Source: Bullera alba (Eukaryota; Basidiomycota; Tremellomycetes; Tremellales; Bulleraceae). Taken from it: DNA of 64,000 nucleotides. The position numbers were made by a program, and so were the translations under genes. Each line of letters begins with the position of its first letter. Position 1 is the stretch's first letter. Shown here one piece after another: positions 48,231 through 58,902 of this stretch. The DNA is taken from assembly GCA_001600095.1 (NCBI GenBank), contig BCIX01000001.1:7217198-7281197 (forward strand). Direction: 5' to 3'. The notes beneath the pieces are model-generated. The model was not told where the DNA came from. It searched no databases and saw nothing but the letters and a program-made list of their open reading frames with translations.

Positions 48231-49687
48231 ATGGTACTTGCAACTGCGTCGAGCGCCCAGCAAGCTGGAACGGATTCGGCTTCTTCGCCAGCAGCACCTG
48301 ACTCCCCACTTGTTGCCCAATTAGCTGTACCTCCCCCCAACGCCATTTCGACGGCGAGCTGTGTCCCTCTCGCCCATCTTCGCCGTGGACTCCCCGAGGA
48401 GATCCTCAAGCTCATATGCTCCACCCTGAACGACATGCAGCCCAAAGTTGTACCCCCGTCTACTGGAGATCCGCTCCTTCGAAACACACTTCTCAGTATA
48501 CAGCTCACCAGCAAGGCCGGATGGAAAGCGGCTACGCCGTACATTTGGCAGACCCTCAGATTCGCCAAAGACGAGGACTACGTCTCGTTCTTCGCTCCCG
48601 TCTCGCTATTCCACAGGTCTGTGTACGCATCGAACCCAGGATCCGACGACCGGTACAAGTACTATGAAGACCTGCTCCATTCACTTTGCGATGATAACGG
48701 TGAACGTTCACTGCCTGCACACCTGGAATCGGGCTTGGATAGGTTCTTCTTCGCTCTCGAGTGGATCGATTCAATTGTTATCGAATCCGCGCCGCCTGTC
48801 AGCGTCCAATATGAGATGGAGAACATACGTGAAACGAAGGAAGCGATGTGGGGGGGCGGAGATTCCCTCGCAGACGGAGTCGACTTCTTCTTTGGCGGCA
48901 AATTTTGTCCACCACAGGACACTGTGGAGGGCGACTTGAAGTCGAGGCTGGATTCGCTGCACACTTTCGTAACAGCCTTCGAGCCAGGAGGTATCAACGT
49001 GTTCGACATCCCTACGGCGGACATTGATGAAGCGAAGTGGTTTTGGACCGTTCACGACCGCCTGATGAGTGCATGCGAATGGTTGTACGAGCCGTTAACT
49101 ATACTCGACCTTCAGCCTGGGTGTCCCCTCACCGCCGCCTACGACTTGACCACCATCTGTCTGAGCCCAAAGGCATCCTGGCTCGACCACGGCCCTCACC
49201 ACGACTTCGACCAAGAGATAGCAAAGGGGATCGCATGGTTCATCTTCAAACGCATGACCGACTATGGCGATACCTCATTCGAATCGTTTCTGCATGTGAA
49301 GGGTTAGATTGGATGTCCTTGTGGATGCGACGCCCATGATTATACGACAGCTTCGACGGAGACTCTTATCGACATGATCCGTAGGCTTGTAAAGGGCCAC
49401 TTGGAGGTTTCCGGTCTTCACAATGACTATGGTCTGGACGGGGCTGACAGCACCTTCAACATTATCAACAGGGCAGTAAGGGAAGCCTTCGAAACGCAGC
49501 AGATCAAGATCTGCTGGACGCCTTGCAATGATTACGAACAGTTGCTGTGAGTCTGTGGCAGTTGATAACTTTTGCGCCTGCTTACGTCTACGTCTACAGA
49601 TTGACGTCGGGATGTGAGGACTGGGAGGGTGTCACGTTTGAAAGGCATCGAAGTGTTGGAATGACGGTTGTATACGGTCGCAAGTAA
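48231..49687 (+). pseudogene. F-box-like protein gene, copy 2, premature stop
   Basis: The open part (48231-49304) starts MVLATASSAQQAGTDS, has the F-box-like LPEEILKLICSTLNDMQPKV and then NTLLSIQLTSKAGWKAATPY, and runs 358 residues. A TAG at 49305-49307 replaces the Trp codon of copy 1 (KGWAGCPCGC there, KG-stop-IGCPCGC here). After the stop the same frame stays open and homologous (DAHDYTTASTETLIDMIRRL, YGLDGADSTFNIINRAVREA), then an intron at the position conserved in copy 1, and ends VGMTVVYGRK at 49687. Three readings are possible: a truncated functional protein, a pseudogene, or stop-codon readthrough. The conserved frame after the stop suggests the lesion is recent or tolerated. Confidence 0.7.
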
Positions 49688-50115
49688 AGGGTCGTTGGGA
49701 CAGGGTTATGTACATACATTTCTGCTTATCACATGCAAGACGTGAGACAGTGTCATGATCTTGTACTTTGGGTGTAAATGGGTATAGAGCCCAAGCTTGT
49801 TGCTTTGCAGCCTGGTAGCTCGTACCTCGTAGCGCAACGCTGACGCTATTAGGAATCTACCGTAACTTACCTCACAGACAGTCGCAGACCAATTATACAA
49901 ATCACTAGCTAGCCTTGAGATCTGAGAGCGGGCCACGTCTTACTCTCTAGACACTCACAGTCCACAGGGATGATCAGAGATGCGGGTGAGCCTGGGTGAG
50001 CGATATTATAGTCAAAGGAGGAGGCAGAGGGTCACACTGTGTGTAGAGTGGCTACCAAAGAGAAAAGTCATTCAAGAGTACTGGGCAACGCGGTGCATGC
50101 TGCCAGAAGATTGGT
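49688..50115. other. Convergent intergenic region
   Basis: These 428 bases lie between the 3' ends of F-box-like copy 2 and the EF-hand gene. No gene or RNA was recognised. Confidence 0.4.
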
Positions 50116-51432
50116 CTAAAACTCCTCTGCACGCAGTCCTTTTCTGAACCTAAGGTGAGGTGTCAGCATATCGACGGGTCACGGATGGGTCAGTCATGCA
50201 ACCCGCTCACTTGTATTCTATCACTTGTCGTTAGCTGAATTACCTATCTGCCAGATACTGCGACTCACTATAGGGCACACCTTTCTTCATCCTCTCCTCG
50301 TCCGTTCTAGGCCGACTGTCATCCGCTCTGTAATGAGCACCTCCTGCAGCCCTGCTAGCCTTCGCCCACTCCTCCTTGCCCGGTCGCTCATCTCCCTCTT
50401 GCAAGCGCTGGGGAGCGGCTCCTGGAACAGTCCGCTGGAGTTTGGGCGGCACAGCATCTCCAGCCTTGAGTGGAACTTTGGGCAGTATTTCGGTGCCTGG
50501 CGGACCTTCGCCAGGTGCATGGGCGTGCTGGTCAAGTGGATCGACCGCTACGTGATCTTGTGCGAGGTCTGCGTCAGGAGCCAAGCCCTCGAACTTGCGT
50601 TCCTTTGCGTCCTCCTCTTCTTCGATGTGTGCGTGATCTGGCGTCAGTTAGGTCTGGGTGCTTAGACCTACGCTTGAAGTGTTGCAAATCTTGGTGGGTT
50701 AGCGATTGCCTATAAACCATGACTCACCTTCTGGATGATTGTATGCCTCATCGGTCTGCGTCTCCGGCGTCGAGTGATACAGCTGGACTAGTAAGCGGGG
50801 TCAAGTAGTCGAGACTAACCTCCTCGTGATGCAAGAAGCTGAACGTCAGCATTGATCGGGTGTTATTAACTCACTACTCGGACTCTTCGTCGTAATGATC
50901 TTTACTATGATCAGAATGACCAAACACATGAAACTCCCAGCCACTCACGACCAAGCTCCTGGTACCCCTCAAAACTGGGCAATCCCTCATTACCTCCAGC
51001 GATGAACTCGGCCAGCGAGATCAATCCTACCAGTCAGCTCCAGTATATGAAGGGACTCACTATCTCTGTTCGTGTCCAGCTTCTTCAATACAGCCTCGAC
51101 TATCATCTGCGTCCTTCCCTCTATCAACTCTGGCTGCGGTATTCTCTCCTTGACAGAGTGGTGATGAAGACCATATACAGCTTGGATTTCCGGCTCGTCC
51201 CAAACACCATCCATGTTGAGATCATGTAGCTTGAAGAACGACTCGAGGTCGAACGAGTCTATGTGGTGCTCTGTGTGCATCTGCGAAGAGTCAGCTTGGA
51301 CCATCAACATGGACTCACATGTCGCTCGGCATACGGCATGCCAATGTCACTTTCATCGTGCAGGTCAAAGGTGTGGTCGCTGTGTGCTGCCACGAGGGCA
51401 GCCAGCAAGAGTCCGACGGCTGGTTGGAGCAT
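50116..51432 (-). CDS. Secretory EF-hand protein, Ssp120/nucleobindin-like
   Basis: The protein begins with a signal peptide (MLQPAVGLLLAALVAAHS) and is therefore ER/Golgi lumenal. The family core is MHTEHHIDSFDLESFFKLHD, LNMDGVWDEPEIQAVYGLHH (EF-hand 1), then MIVEAVLKKLDTNRDRLISL-AEFIAGG (EF-hand 2). A His/Glu-rich acidic region and a polar tail with LPKVPLKAGDAVPPKLQRTV follow, ending VPYKYKFRKGLRAEEF. In yeast, Ssp120 binds cargo receptors of early secretion; that role here is inference. The gene has many introns; one coding exon is only 7 nt (50217-50211, AATACAA), and skipping it would shift the frame of the last 11 residues. It is divergent from the AlkB gene. Confidence 0.87.
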
Positions 51433-51750
51433 TCTGTAGTGAGTCCTGGGTAGGTGGGTGGACAGTCAATATTAATATGGACATGGAGACCTCTTCGTGC
51501 CCACACAAAAGGCTCTTTGGCCAACTTGCACCACACGTCACTGTCGCGACGCGTCTTCCGTCGGAACCAATTAGCCAATTCGCCACCCGCAACATCACCT
51601 GTCCTCTCGATCCTTCGATGTGAGCGAGAGTCAAGTCTGGAGGAGTAAGTATTACTATAAGCCACTGCTGTCGCGGTCGTCGATGTTGTCGGAGGGTACC
51701 TGCCGGCTCCACGCCCCGATCAACGATATGCCCGGGGAAAACACGCTGAG
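51433..51750. promoter_or_regulatory. Divergent promoter Ssp120-like / AlkB-like
   Basis: These 318 bases separate two start codons read outward. No named site is evident. Confidence 0.4.
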
Positions 51751-53382
51751 ATGAGTCGTCCCAGCAACTCAAGTCAGCAACCCTCAGACGAGGCATTGGC
51801 TCAACTCGCTTCAATCCTAGAACCTGCTGTTTATCCGTTGGAGCAGCTGGGCAATGCAATTAAGAGAGCCAAGGGAGATGTTGCGGCGGCAGCGGAGGAT
51901 TTGCTACTGGCCGGACCAAAGCCTACTGTCACCAGCAGGCCTAGCTCATCCCTGTCAGATTGGCTGGGACGATCGGACAAGTCTGTCAAGAAGAGGGCGA
52001 GGAGCGAAGATACTCTCAAGGATCCGGTACAGGTCACCCAACAACCAAAGAGGCCGGTCGCAGATCTATCCAAGCTCTTAAAGCAGCCGACTACACTCGC
52101 GAAACCCAAACGGCCCCCTCAACCGGCTTTGACTCTCGGTTCGCAGAAGCAAATCGATGCTCATGGCTTGCCGGTCACGCTGCTCGAGTCGCCCCTATCT
52201 CCAGCATTCGCCTCGGCGTTGTATCTAGTCATGATGAAGGAGAGCGAAAAGTGGGAGAGCAACAAATGGTACTTGGCGGGGAAACGGGTCGAAAGCCCTC
52301 ATCTCATGTCGAATTATGTCCGAGACATCGATGGCGAGGAGAGAAAGGGGTACTACTATTCTGGCAGCGAGATGAAGCCACCATTCGTGAGTAGATCAAG
52401 TGTTCGCCCCGCTGATGCATAGGAATATCCTCAGCTCTTGAAGGATGCCGCTGCGATGGTTGCACCCGTGGTTAATGAAGCACTGAATCGTCGGAAGCGG
52501 TTTCCCCTCGAATTCGCTGGACCATGGCAAGCCAACGTCTGCGGAGCTAATCGCTACGATGGCGCGACTAGCACGTGAGTTTGTAGGCCAATCTTTAGCT
52601 GATCTCCTAGTGTCGGCTGGCACGCTGACCAGCTCACCTATCTCGGTCCATATGCCACCATCGCATCTTTGTCTCTGGGCACTCCAAGATCATTCAGGCT
52701 GAGGGAGACTGAGACTGTCGACTCGGCTTACGCCTCTGGACGGTCAATACGAACCTACGAGGTCAACTTGGGTCATAACAGCTTGATCCTGATGAACGGT
52801 GGGTGTCAAGAGCGCTACAAACACACGTAAGTTACAGTACCCTTGACTTGGCTGAATGAGCAGTGTTCCGCCGCAGAAAGCTCTTGACTTGTTTCGACCC
52901 GGATGGGATATTGAGAAGCAGATCATCCCTTCAGAAGATCAGAAAACGTACACCTCTAGGATCAACATCACCTTTCGGTTCTTTCGCGAGGGTGAGTCGT
53001 GTTTTTACAAACACCGCTGATGCCAGATTTCCGTCCGCAACCCAGTATTGGCCCCCGCGGCCCGCGAGAAGGGACACCTTTGTGTAAATGTGGAATCCCA
53101 ACGTAGGTCTGGTAGTGAGGAGCCCTGCTGATGTTCAGTCTGCTTCGTGCGGATCAAAAGGCCAAAGCGCGCATCCGCCTCAACCCGTCACCAAAGAAGC
53201 GGGGTGCCAGTGATAAGGGCACAGAGTCGAGCATGGTCGACGACGACATGGCATACTTCTGGCAATGTCAAAGCCCTGGCCAGACAGGAGATATGAAGGG
53301 ATGTGGATTCTTCAGACTGCTTGATATGAAGGCGGAGGGGCGGGGTCCATGTCTGCAGGATACTGTCAATCAAGTGCTGTAA
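51751..53382 (+). CDS. AlkB-family 2-oxoglutarate/Fe(II) dioxygenase with CUE-like and GRF zinc-finger ends
   Basis: About 465 residues in six exons. Residues 10-50 (ALAQLASILEPAVYPLEQLG, NAIKRAKGDVAAAAEDLLLA) fit a three-helix CUE/UBA-type ubiquitin-binding fold. The dioxygenase core follows: WYLAGKRVESPHLMSNYVRD, WQANVCGANRYDG, the metal ligands H-x-D in VGWHADQLTYLGP, then SLSLGTPRSFRLR, the distal His in ERYKHTVPP and the 2-oxoglutarate Arg in SRINITFRFF. The C-terminus is a GRF zinc finger (PLCKCGIPTLLR, AYFWQCQSPGQTGDMKGCGF, four Cys). Core motifs are complete, so it should remove alkyl groups from DNA or RNA. GRF fingers bind single-stranded nucleic acid. Confidence 0.9.
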
Positions 53383-53540
53383 TAACTTGTATCAAGCTGC
53401 CAGCTCTCGGTAAAGGATCACTGTGCATCTGATTTATATAACACTTGCGTGCGGTCGTCAAGTCGTGTCGGTCGTGAATGATCTATCATACGCTATGACC
53501 TGCGTCAGCCTAGCACAACTACCTGAACTGATGGTCTCAC

Positions 53541-54014
53541 CTATTCCTCTTCCTTGCCCTCGTCCACCTCCATCCGCTGTTCATTATCCGGCTCGTCGTC
53601 ATCATCCTCCACATTGTCACCATACTCGACATCGCCTCTGTCGTTGATATCCTGCTCGTCCTCAAACTCGACACCTCCCTCTTCCATCTCTTCTCCCTCC
53701 AATCCCTCGACCGCTGCTTCCATTTCGGCTTTCTCCTCTAGCGCTCGCTCCTTTTCCTTCTTCTTTCTCCGCTCCGCCCTGGCCAATGCCTTCTCCTCTC
53801 TCCTCCCAGCTTCTCTCCTATCTCCCTCGGAAGGTGCAATGTTGCCAGTCTCTACGCCCAAGGCATCGGCGAGTCGTTCCAGTTGCGTTCGGGCGGGTGA
53901 GAATGGGAGGTTGATGATAAACGAGTTAATTTGGCCATAAGTGTCGCTCGCGCTGAGTTTTTTCGCCGAGCCGACTGGCGTGATGAGTATAGGTGATTCT
54001 AGCTGTCTGTCCAT
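53541..54014 (-). CDS. Acidic coiled protein, function unknown
   Basis: From ATG 54014 a single open frame gives 157 residues: an N-terminal region with SPILITPVGSAKKLSASDTY and GQINSFIINLPFSPARTQLE, a Lys/Glu helix (REEKALARAERRKKKEKERA), and an acidic tail (VEDDDDEPDNEQRMEVDEGK). The same frame stays open upstream and looks coding (SLQSSFERLITQYHHLLNSA), so a further 5' exon is likely, but I could not place its start. Low-complexity acid/base tails like this are common in nuclear proteins. I do not recognise the family. It is convergent with the AlkB gene. Confidence 0.55.
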   Translation of the reverse strand: MDRQLESPILITPVGSAKKLSASDTYGQINSFIINLPFSPARTQLERLADALGVETGNIAPSEGDRREAGRREEKALARAERRKKKEKERALEEKAEMEAAVEGLEGEEMEEGGVEFEDEQDINDRGDVEYGDNVEDDDDEPDNEQRMEVDEGKEEE

Positions 54015-54153
54015 AGTGTCGTCGTCGCAGGCGATGGGAGCAGAGTTTAAGAGGTGATGATACTGGGTGATCAAACGTTCAAACGATGACTGCAGCGAAA
54101 ACCGGAAAAATCTGAAACCGCCTTTTGCCACCTTGCATCTTCGCAGGACCTCA

Positions 54154-54180
54154 CGGCCTCAACGGCCTCAACGGCCTCAA
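54154..54180 (+). repeat. (CGGCCTCAA)x3 tandem repeat
   Basis: Three perfect copies of a 9-base unit lie between SEN34 and the upstream acidic-protein gene, in non-coding or 5' UTR sequence. A partial fourth copy (CACGGCCTC overlap) precedes them. Confidence 0.8.
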
Positions 54181-54291
54181 CAACAGGTGGTTAGACGACA
54201 GCAGGCTGTCTCTGGAGGCTCAGCGCTCAGCGGAGACGATGACTCCATCAACGGAGCTCGAAATGATCCAATAAAGTACATAAGAGCACAT

Positions 54292-55330
54292 CTACCCAAA
54301 GTTGGCCCACTCCAAACTATAGAAGTCGACCTCTCCCATGTCCGCAGCCTCGCCCTCAATCTCCCCCTTGCCATCATCCCAGCAGCAAATCAACCCGGCC
54401 TTTTTGGTCCCTGTACCCAATCTTCCCCATGCGACAATTTCTGTCGGCTTCAGGCATTCATCTCGCACCAAGACTTGAGAGGTGAAATGGGCGTGGTAGC
54501 GGAGATAATCGCCTGGGTATACGAGGTACTCTCCACCGAACCTAGGTCCAAGTCCCATCCTCAAACCGTTGTCCGCGAGAGTCTTGAAAGTGGTCAAGAG
54601 CGCTTGGTCCCGGGGTGTGTTTGGAAATGGGAATAAAGGGTGTGGCAGGTTGGTTATCGACTCGGCGAAAGACAACTCTGGGAACGTTGGCATAGCTTGA
54701 ACAGTGTGAAAGTGACCTCCGCTGCCTTCGATCGGTGTCGTTTCGGTCTGCGGAGTGGCCGTGACCGGTATCGACTGTTGCGGTACCTCCTCCCCAAACA
54801 GTGTCCCCTCTGCCTCCCTCTGCGCTCTCTCCTTTTCCGCCTTTGCCTTCGCTCTGGCTTCTCGCTTTACTCTGGCAGCGTCTCCGCCTTTTTGAAAGGC
54901 CTCTTTGCCCACTATCGCTTTGTTCTCCGCCGCCTGTCGATTTCTCAACTCCTGTGCCCTAATACGGGCTAGCCTGGCATCATTGTACTCTTCAAGCATC
55001 CTGGCATCTGGCAACGCAAGCTCCCGACGTACGGGGACCAAGTGGGCGATTCCTGAGTATGATCAAATCAGCACGGTCAAAGCAGAGATGACTTCACCAC
55101 TCACCCTGAGTCACCAGATACGCCGTCTCCTCCTTCATCAAAGTCATTGGCAAACCTAGAAACGCATTCTGCTGTGACACTCCGGGGAGCGTCCCAACTC
55201 GCAGACCAGAGATGCCATGTTCACAGTGTAGTGTCGCCGCAATTTGTGCATCCCATACTGTGGCTACGCCGTTGATGAGGTACAGTGGGATTGACGACGG
55301 CGATGCAGGTGGCTGAGTGAAAGATGTCAT
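54292..55330 (-). CDS. SEN34: tRNA-splicing endonuclease subunit Sen34
   Basis: Two exons (55330-55105, 55052-54292) encode 328 residues. Sen34 is the catalytic subunit that cuts the 3' splice site of intron-containing pre-tRNAs. The N-terminal domain contains PLYLINGVATVWDAQIAATL and LGLPMTLMKEETAYLVTQ. After a Lys/Arg/Ala-rich linker comes the endonuclease domain: LFPFPNTPRDQALLTTFKTL, then LGPRFGGEYLVYPGDYLRYH (catalytic Tyr and His candidates), AHFTSQVLV and WGRLGTGTKKAGLICCW with the catalytic Lys region. It ends VDFYSLEWANFG. All three conserved regions are present. The tRNA-Pro at 31.6 kb has an intron this enzyme would process. Confidence 0.9.
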
Positions 55331-56656
55331 CGGGGTTGGGACGAGCAAGTAATGAGCGGCCTGGCACTGTGCACGTACGGATAGTGCAGCTTAATGCTGA
55401 CTACGGCATGGGTAGTAACAAAATAGCAACAAAATAGCGAGGATGTCGTTCACAAGAGGCGCAAGGAAAGTGAGAGGCCGCCTATAGCATACGAATATGT
55501 ACCCACGGTAATAGAGGGCATATGTCGTTATGTGGGTGGATCAAGAAATGAAAGGATGGTGGTATGATTTCTCCTTAGACCGCGCACAACGGCACTTTCT
55601 GGGACGCCTAATCGCAGGACTTGTGAGCCTAACAAGGACAGATCTCGGGCCTATACTGCCACTGTCAGGCCGATGTTCACCGGCTATGCTGCGCAGATGT
55701 AGCCGCTATCTGCTGAAGTCCAGCCGAGCCAGCGTTCGATTCGCCGCTTGCCCAAATATTTTTGGAGGAGATCATTGATCCCGTATTCCCGGAACCGAAT
55801 CCCGGCGGGACCTGGCCAACCAGGGAAGCGAATGAGGACAGGATCAACGAAAGGAGAAGACTAGCAAGACGGAGCTCACGAGTCAATCTACAGGCGGACT
55901 CAATGGACTCACTGGCGAGCACGAGTAGCGGTGGTACAGTCCATAGGAACCCAAGCCATACTGCGGATCCGCCTCAACCACCTTAGAGGATCTCGAGCCT
56001 CCAGAAGGCGGACATCCCTCGGATGTCTGTTGCCCGTCAACTGGCAACTAGCCAGAGCGGCCTTGAGCCCCATGACGAGCACATCTACCCTCAGGGCCAA
56101 CCTGCAACCATTTGGCCGCCGGCGTCTCGACAAACCTCCCAATTACAGTAGTATGACTATGCGGGTTGATGGTCCACGATTCTGGTGTTCATCCATCGGC
56201 AACTCCGTTCATCGCGCGATGCCTCCCGCGGCCCGCCACTCATCCGCTGCCCCCCTTACTCACTGCCGGACGCGAAACTCGTCCTACAGAGCGATGCTCA
56301 TGCGTCTTGACCGGGGTCCAAGGTTGTAGATAGCCAGGCTGCCAGTGATCCCGCCGATCGCGCTGACGACATGTTTCGCGTTCCTGACGTCGAGTACACG
56401 TGTTTTGATGCCACAATCGACTTGAGGTACTGATCAAAGGCATGTAGCTATTCAAACCCCGCGAAACTCCGCCGCAGGTGATCACAGATGGTCCTGAAGC
56501 CCATATAGCAAACAGGAAACCATTCGCAAGTTCCCCTAACGGCTTCGCCTCATCCGCATCCGGCAATCAAGACCAAGTCTACTGAAGGGCAGTAGAACAA
56601 CCTCCAGTCTTCCAGAGTGAGTCACTGAAATGCCGGACACAGATCCTGGCTGATCA
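55331..56656. other. Gene-poor interval with coding-like remnants
   Basis: This 1.3-kb stretch lacks a supportable gene model. On the plus strand, 55530-56042 can be read as MWVDQEMKGWWYDFSLDRAQ, a 46-nt intron, an in-frame TGA (55713-55715), then FDSPLAQIFLEEIIDPVFPE and a further splice. On the minus strand, 56575-56245 holds protein-like pieces (ELANGFLFAIWASGPSV; LHAFDQYLKSIVASKH; KHVVSAIGGITGSLAIYNLG) separated by stops or frame changes. I do not recognise either, and at least one must be a shadow. The interval includes the SEN34 promoter and the tRNA-like fragment. Confidence 0.35.
55561..55578 (+). other. 18-nt copy of the tRNA-Pro anticodon arm
   Basis: GGTATGATTTCTCCTTAG is identical to positions 31653-31670 of the tRNA-Pro gene (end of the D-loop through the second anticodon base). 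The base two before (GTGGTATG) fits the general tRNA-Pro D-loop. No acceptor or T-arm flanks it, so it is a fragment, not a gene. Confidence 0.6.
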
Positions 56657-57739
56657 ATGTCTCAACCAGACAGACTCAATATGACAGCCAGAGCGCCATA
56701 CGGTCATAACGGTCATCCTCAGACTCGTGAGTTGGTCGTCCAAGCTAGACTCGCTATCTGCCCCCACTACCTTTTCGTGCTCCTGAGCCTCTGGTACTGT
56801 CAGTCATGATAGTGGAGGCTCGTTCCTCATTACAGATTATCATGTTCTCCTGCGCCTCTCGTATCTTCCTCCTCGCTTGCCGTCCCCCATTGTGCCGCTC
56901 CCCGTCGGATGCCCCCTGTACTCATTCCCCTAACAGTCAAGACCCGGGAGAGTTACGAATGGGATCATCTTCCTCTCTTGTCGCTAGCACCCCTCGGTTT
57001 TGTTCTCCCATGTCCGCTCCCATCTATGTGTTACTATGTGACCGTGCCAGAGTCATTTGACATTTCCATTGTCGCCGCCTAGTCGGCTTGTTCCATACCT
57101 GCCCGATCCTCTTCCTACCCGGTGCCCTTGCCGGCGGCGGCACTAGACAGAATGCTCACCCTACTTTGAAGTTCAGCTGCTACTCCTACCCAACCTCAAG
57201 CCCCGGCCTCTCCAACCCCAGCATGCCAAGCATGCACCTTAACGACCTGTCCTGGCGCTGATGTCACACGCATCCACCTGTGTGTCGTCATAAACAAAGG
57301 CATCACACACGGAAAGTGTTTTCGTACACTGGACAACTTGATCGTCAGCGTCGACGGTCATATACTCTTTGCCCCCGCGACCTTCGATAACGGCCTGTCC
57401 GGCAACCTGTGGACTCGACTGTTCTGTATCGAGAATTCGCACCGAGAACATTGGGCTACGGGCAAGAGGATTGGCTTCTTCGAGCGCCCCGGCGGAGATT
57501 GGATTCCCTACGTCAGCGACAAGGACCTCGCCCCGGAATTCCTTTCGTCAGCCGCCGACGCTCGAAATCGCTGCACCACCAACTACAACGTTGCCGACAT
57601 CTATCACTCCGTACCTCAGCCAATCGCCCTGCAGCACTTCCACTGCCGCATCAAGTTGCAGGAGCAGAAGCAGCTGCTACAGACGCTGTTCGAGGAGGAG
57701 AAGGCGATCGAGAGTCTCGGAAAGAAGAGGAAAATGTAG
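56657..57739 (+). CDS. CxxC-motif protein, copy A of a two-member family, function unknown
   Basis: Two exons (56657-56726 and 57177-57739) join in frame to 210 residues across a 450-nt intron with a good donor (GTGAGT) and a TTCAG acceptor. The start is less certain because of that long intron. A Pro/Thr-rich leader is followed by CQACTLTTCPGADVTRIHLC, then GKCFRTLDNLIVSVDGH and RIGFFERPGGDWIPYV, with a Lys-rich C-terminus (ESLGKKRKM) that may be a nuclear signal. The C-x2-C-x4-C-P block and the later G-x-F-x(3)-G-x-DW block align with the protein at 59466-60517. The Cys pattern suggests a zinc or disulfide site. No known family was recognised. Confidence 0.55.
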
Positions 57740-57964
57740 ATAGCAGCGGCGCGGTTGGAAGAAGGACAAGTCGAATTTTCGATGGTTCGAGATGGGTTCC
57801 TACGGTTCAGGTAGCACATGACAGGACTGTACATTAGCAACAGATACAGTACAGTGACGCACTGTTTTGATATAGACATATATGCATGCTCACTCGAGAT
57901 TCGCGCTACCAATGGGGAAATGACCATAAGCTGACTGAAGTTACTGCACACTGCCCAGCTGCAT

Positions 57965-58902
57965 CTAATCCAAGCCAGCTCGGCCGTTCTCATCCGCATG
58001 ATCCGCCATGATCTTTCGTTCATTCATGAGGCCACCGACCTCAAGCAAGTACGACTCGATCTCGCCGCCGACTCCTCCTCGCATATCCATGATGTTTCGC
58101 AGACGTTGTCCTCCAGTCGCGACGGTGGTTGTACGAGAGAAGCGGACCTTGACCCATGTTTGACTCATGGCATCTTGCCAAGCTTCTTTGGTTCGACCAC
58201 TACCGTAGCCTGAGATTGATCAGCGGGAATCGATAGCCTCGACTCACTTCGTCCCTTCTCTTTTGCCTGCAGCAGCTGAAGGAGCTCTTCGGACTTTGGC
58301 GCTACCACTTTCACATCCTCCAAGATGCTGAAGCGAGTCAGTTTGAGCAGCCACCTTCCAACTTACTGCCAGCCCGAGAACGTAAAGTGACTTCGACTAC
58401 CTTGCATCTGCTCGAAAACCGGCATGGGTCGACCAAAGTTTTTGCGATCTCCCTCCCAGTCTGCGATCAACTTGTCCGCATTGGTATGTACCCAGAGTTC
58501 TCGATCGGATCTCCAGGCCGGATGGGCGTTGTTGAAAAAGCAGACGTAGCTGATGAGGTGGTTGAGCGGGTGTTTGGGCGGTGGAGGCGGCGGAGAGGAT
58601 GGTAGCGGAGTATCCTGAGGTGTGCGACTAGGGTTGTAAGGTGGACGTGGAGAAGAGCGTTCAGTCGAAGGATAGGCAAAGTAGCTCAGTGTAGAGTCTT
58701 GGGGATGGGTAAAGTGCTGGGTTAACTCGGCTGCGGTGTACCTCGGAGTACCGTCTCTCCCTCGAATGGGAGGTCTGTTCTGCGGGGGCAGAGAGCTGGT
58801 TGGCCCAGCTGGCGGGACGTAGCCTGGGCGTTTGGACGGAGGGACGTACTTGGCCATTGGTGGTGCTGGAGCTGCCTGTGCGAGTGCATCATAGTGCATC
58901 AT
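57965..58902 (-). CDS. Pro-rich protein of unknown function
   Basis: Three exons, ATG at 58902 (tandem ATGATG). The N-terminal 120 residues are Pro/Ser/Thr-rich and disordered (MAKYVPPSKRPGYVPPAG, PLPSSPPPPPPKHP). A folded-looking middle follows: LISYVCFFNNAHPAWRSDRE, LWVHTNADKLIADWEGDRKN, FGRPMPVFEQMQGSRSHFTF-SGW. The C-terminal part (KEAWQDAMSQTWVKVRFSRT, GGQRLRNIMDMRGGVGGEIE) is helical and ends ADENGRAGLD. About 280 residues. The splices at 58366-58330 and near 58245-58212 restore one frame. The folded part appears conserved in pattern, but I do not recognise the family. It lies between the two CxxC genes, on the opposite strand. Confidence 0.7.

Noticed and set aside
54067..54636. A 189-codon plus-strand frame
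   Set aside because: It overlaps antisense to the SEN34 catalytic exon and the upstream repeat; the SEN34 reading has family motifs and this frame has none.
55561..55578. A second tRNA-Pro gene at 55.5 kb
   Set aside because: Only the anticodon-arm part matches; there is no acceptor stem, T-arm or 3' half.
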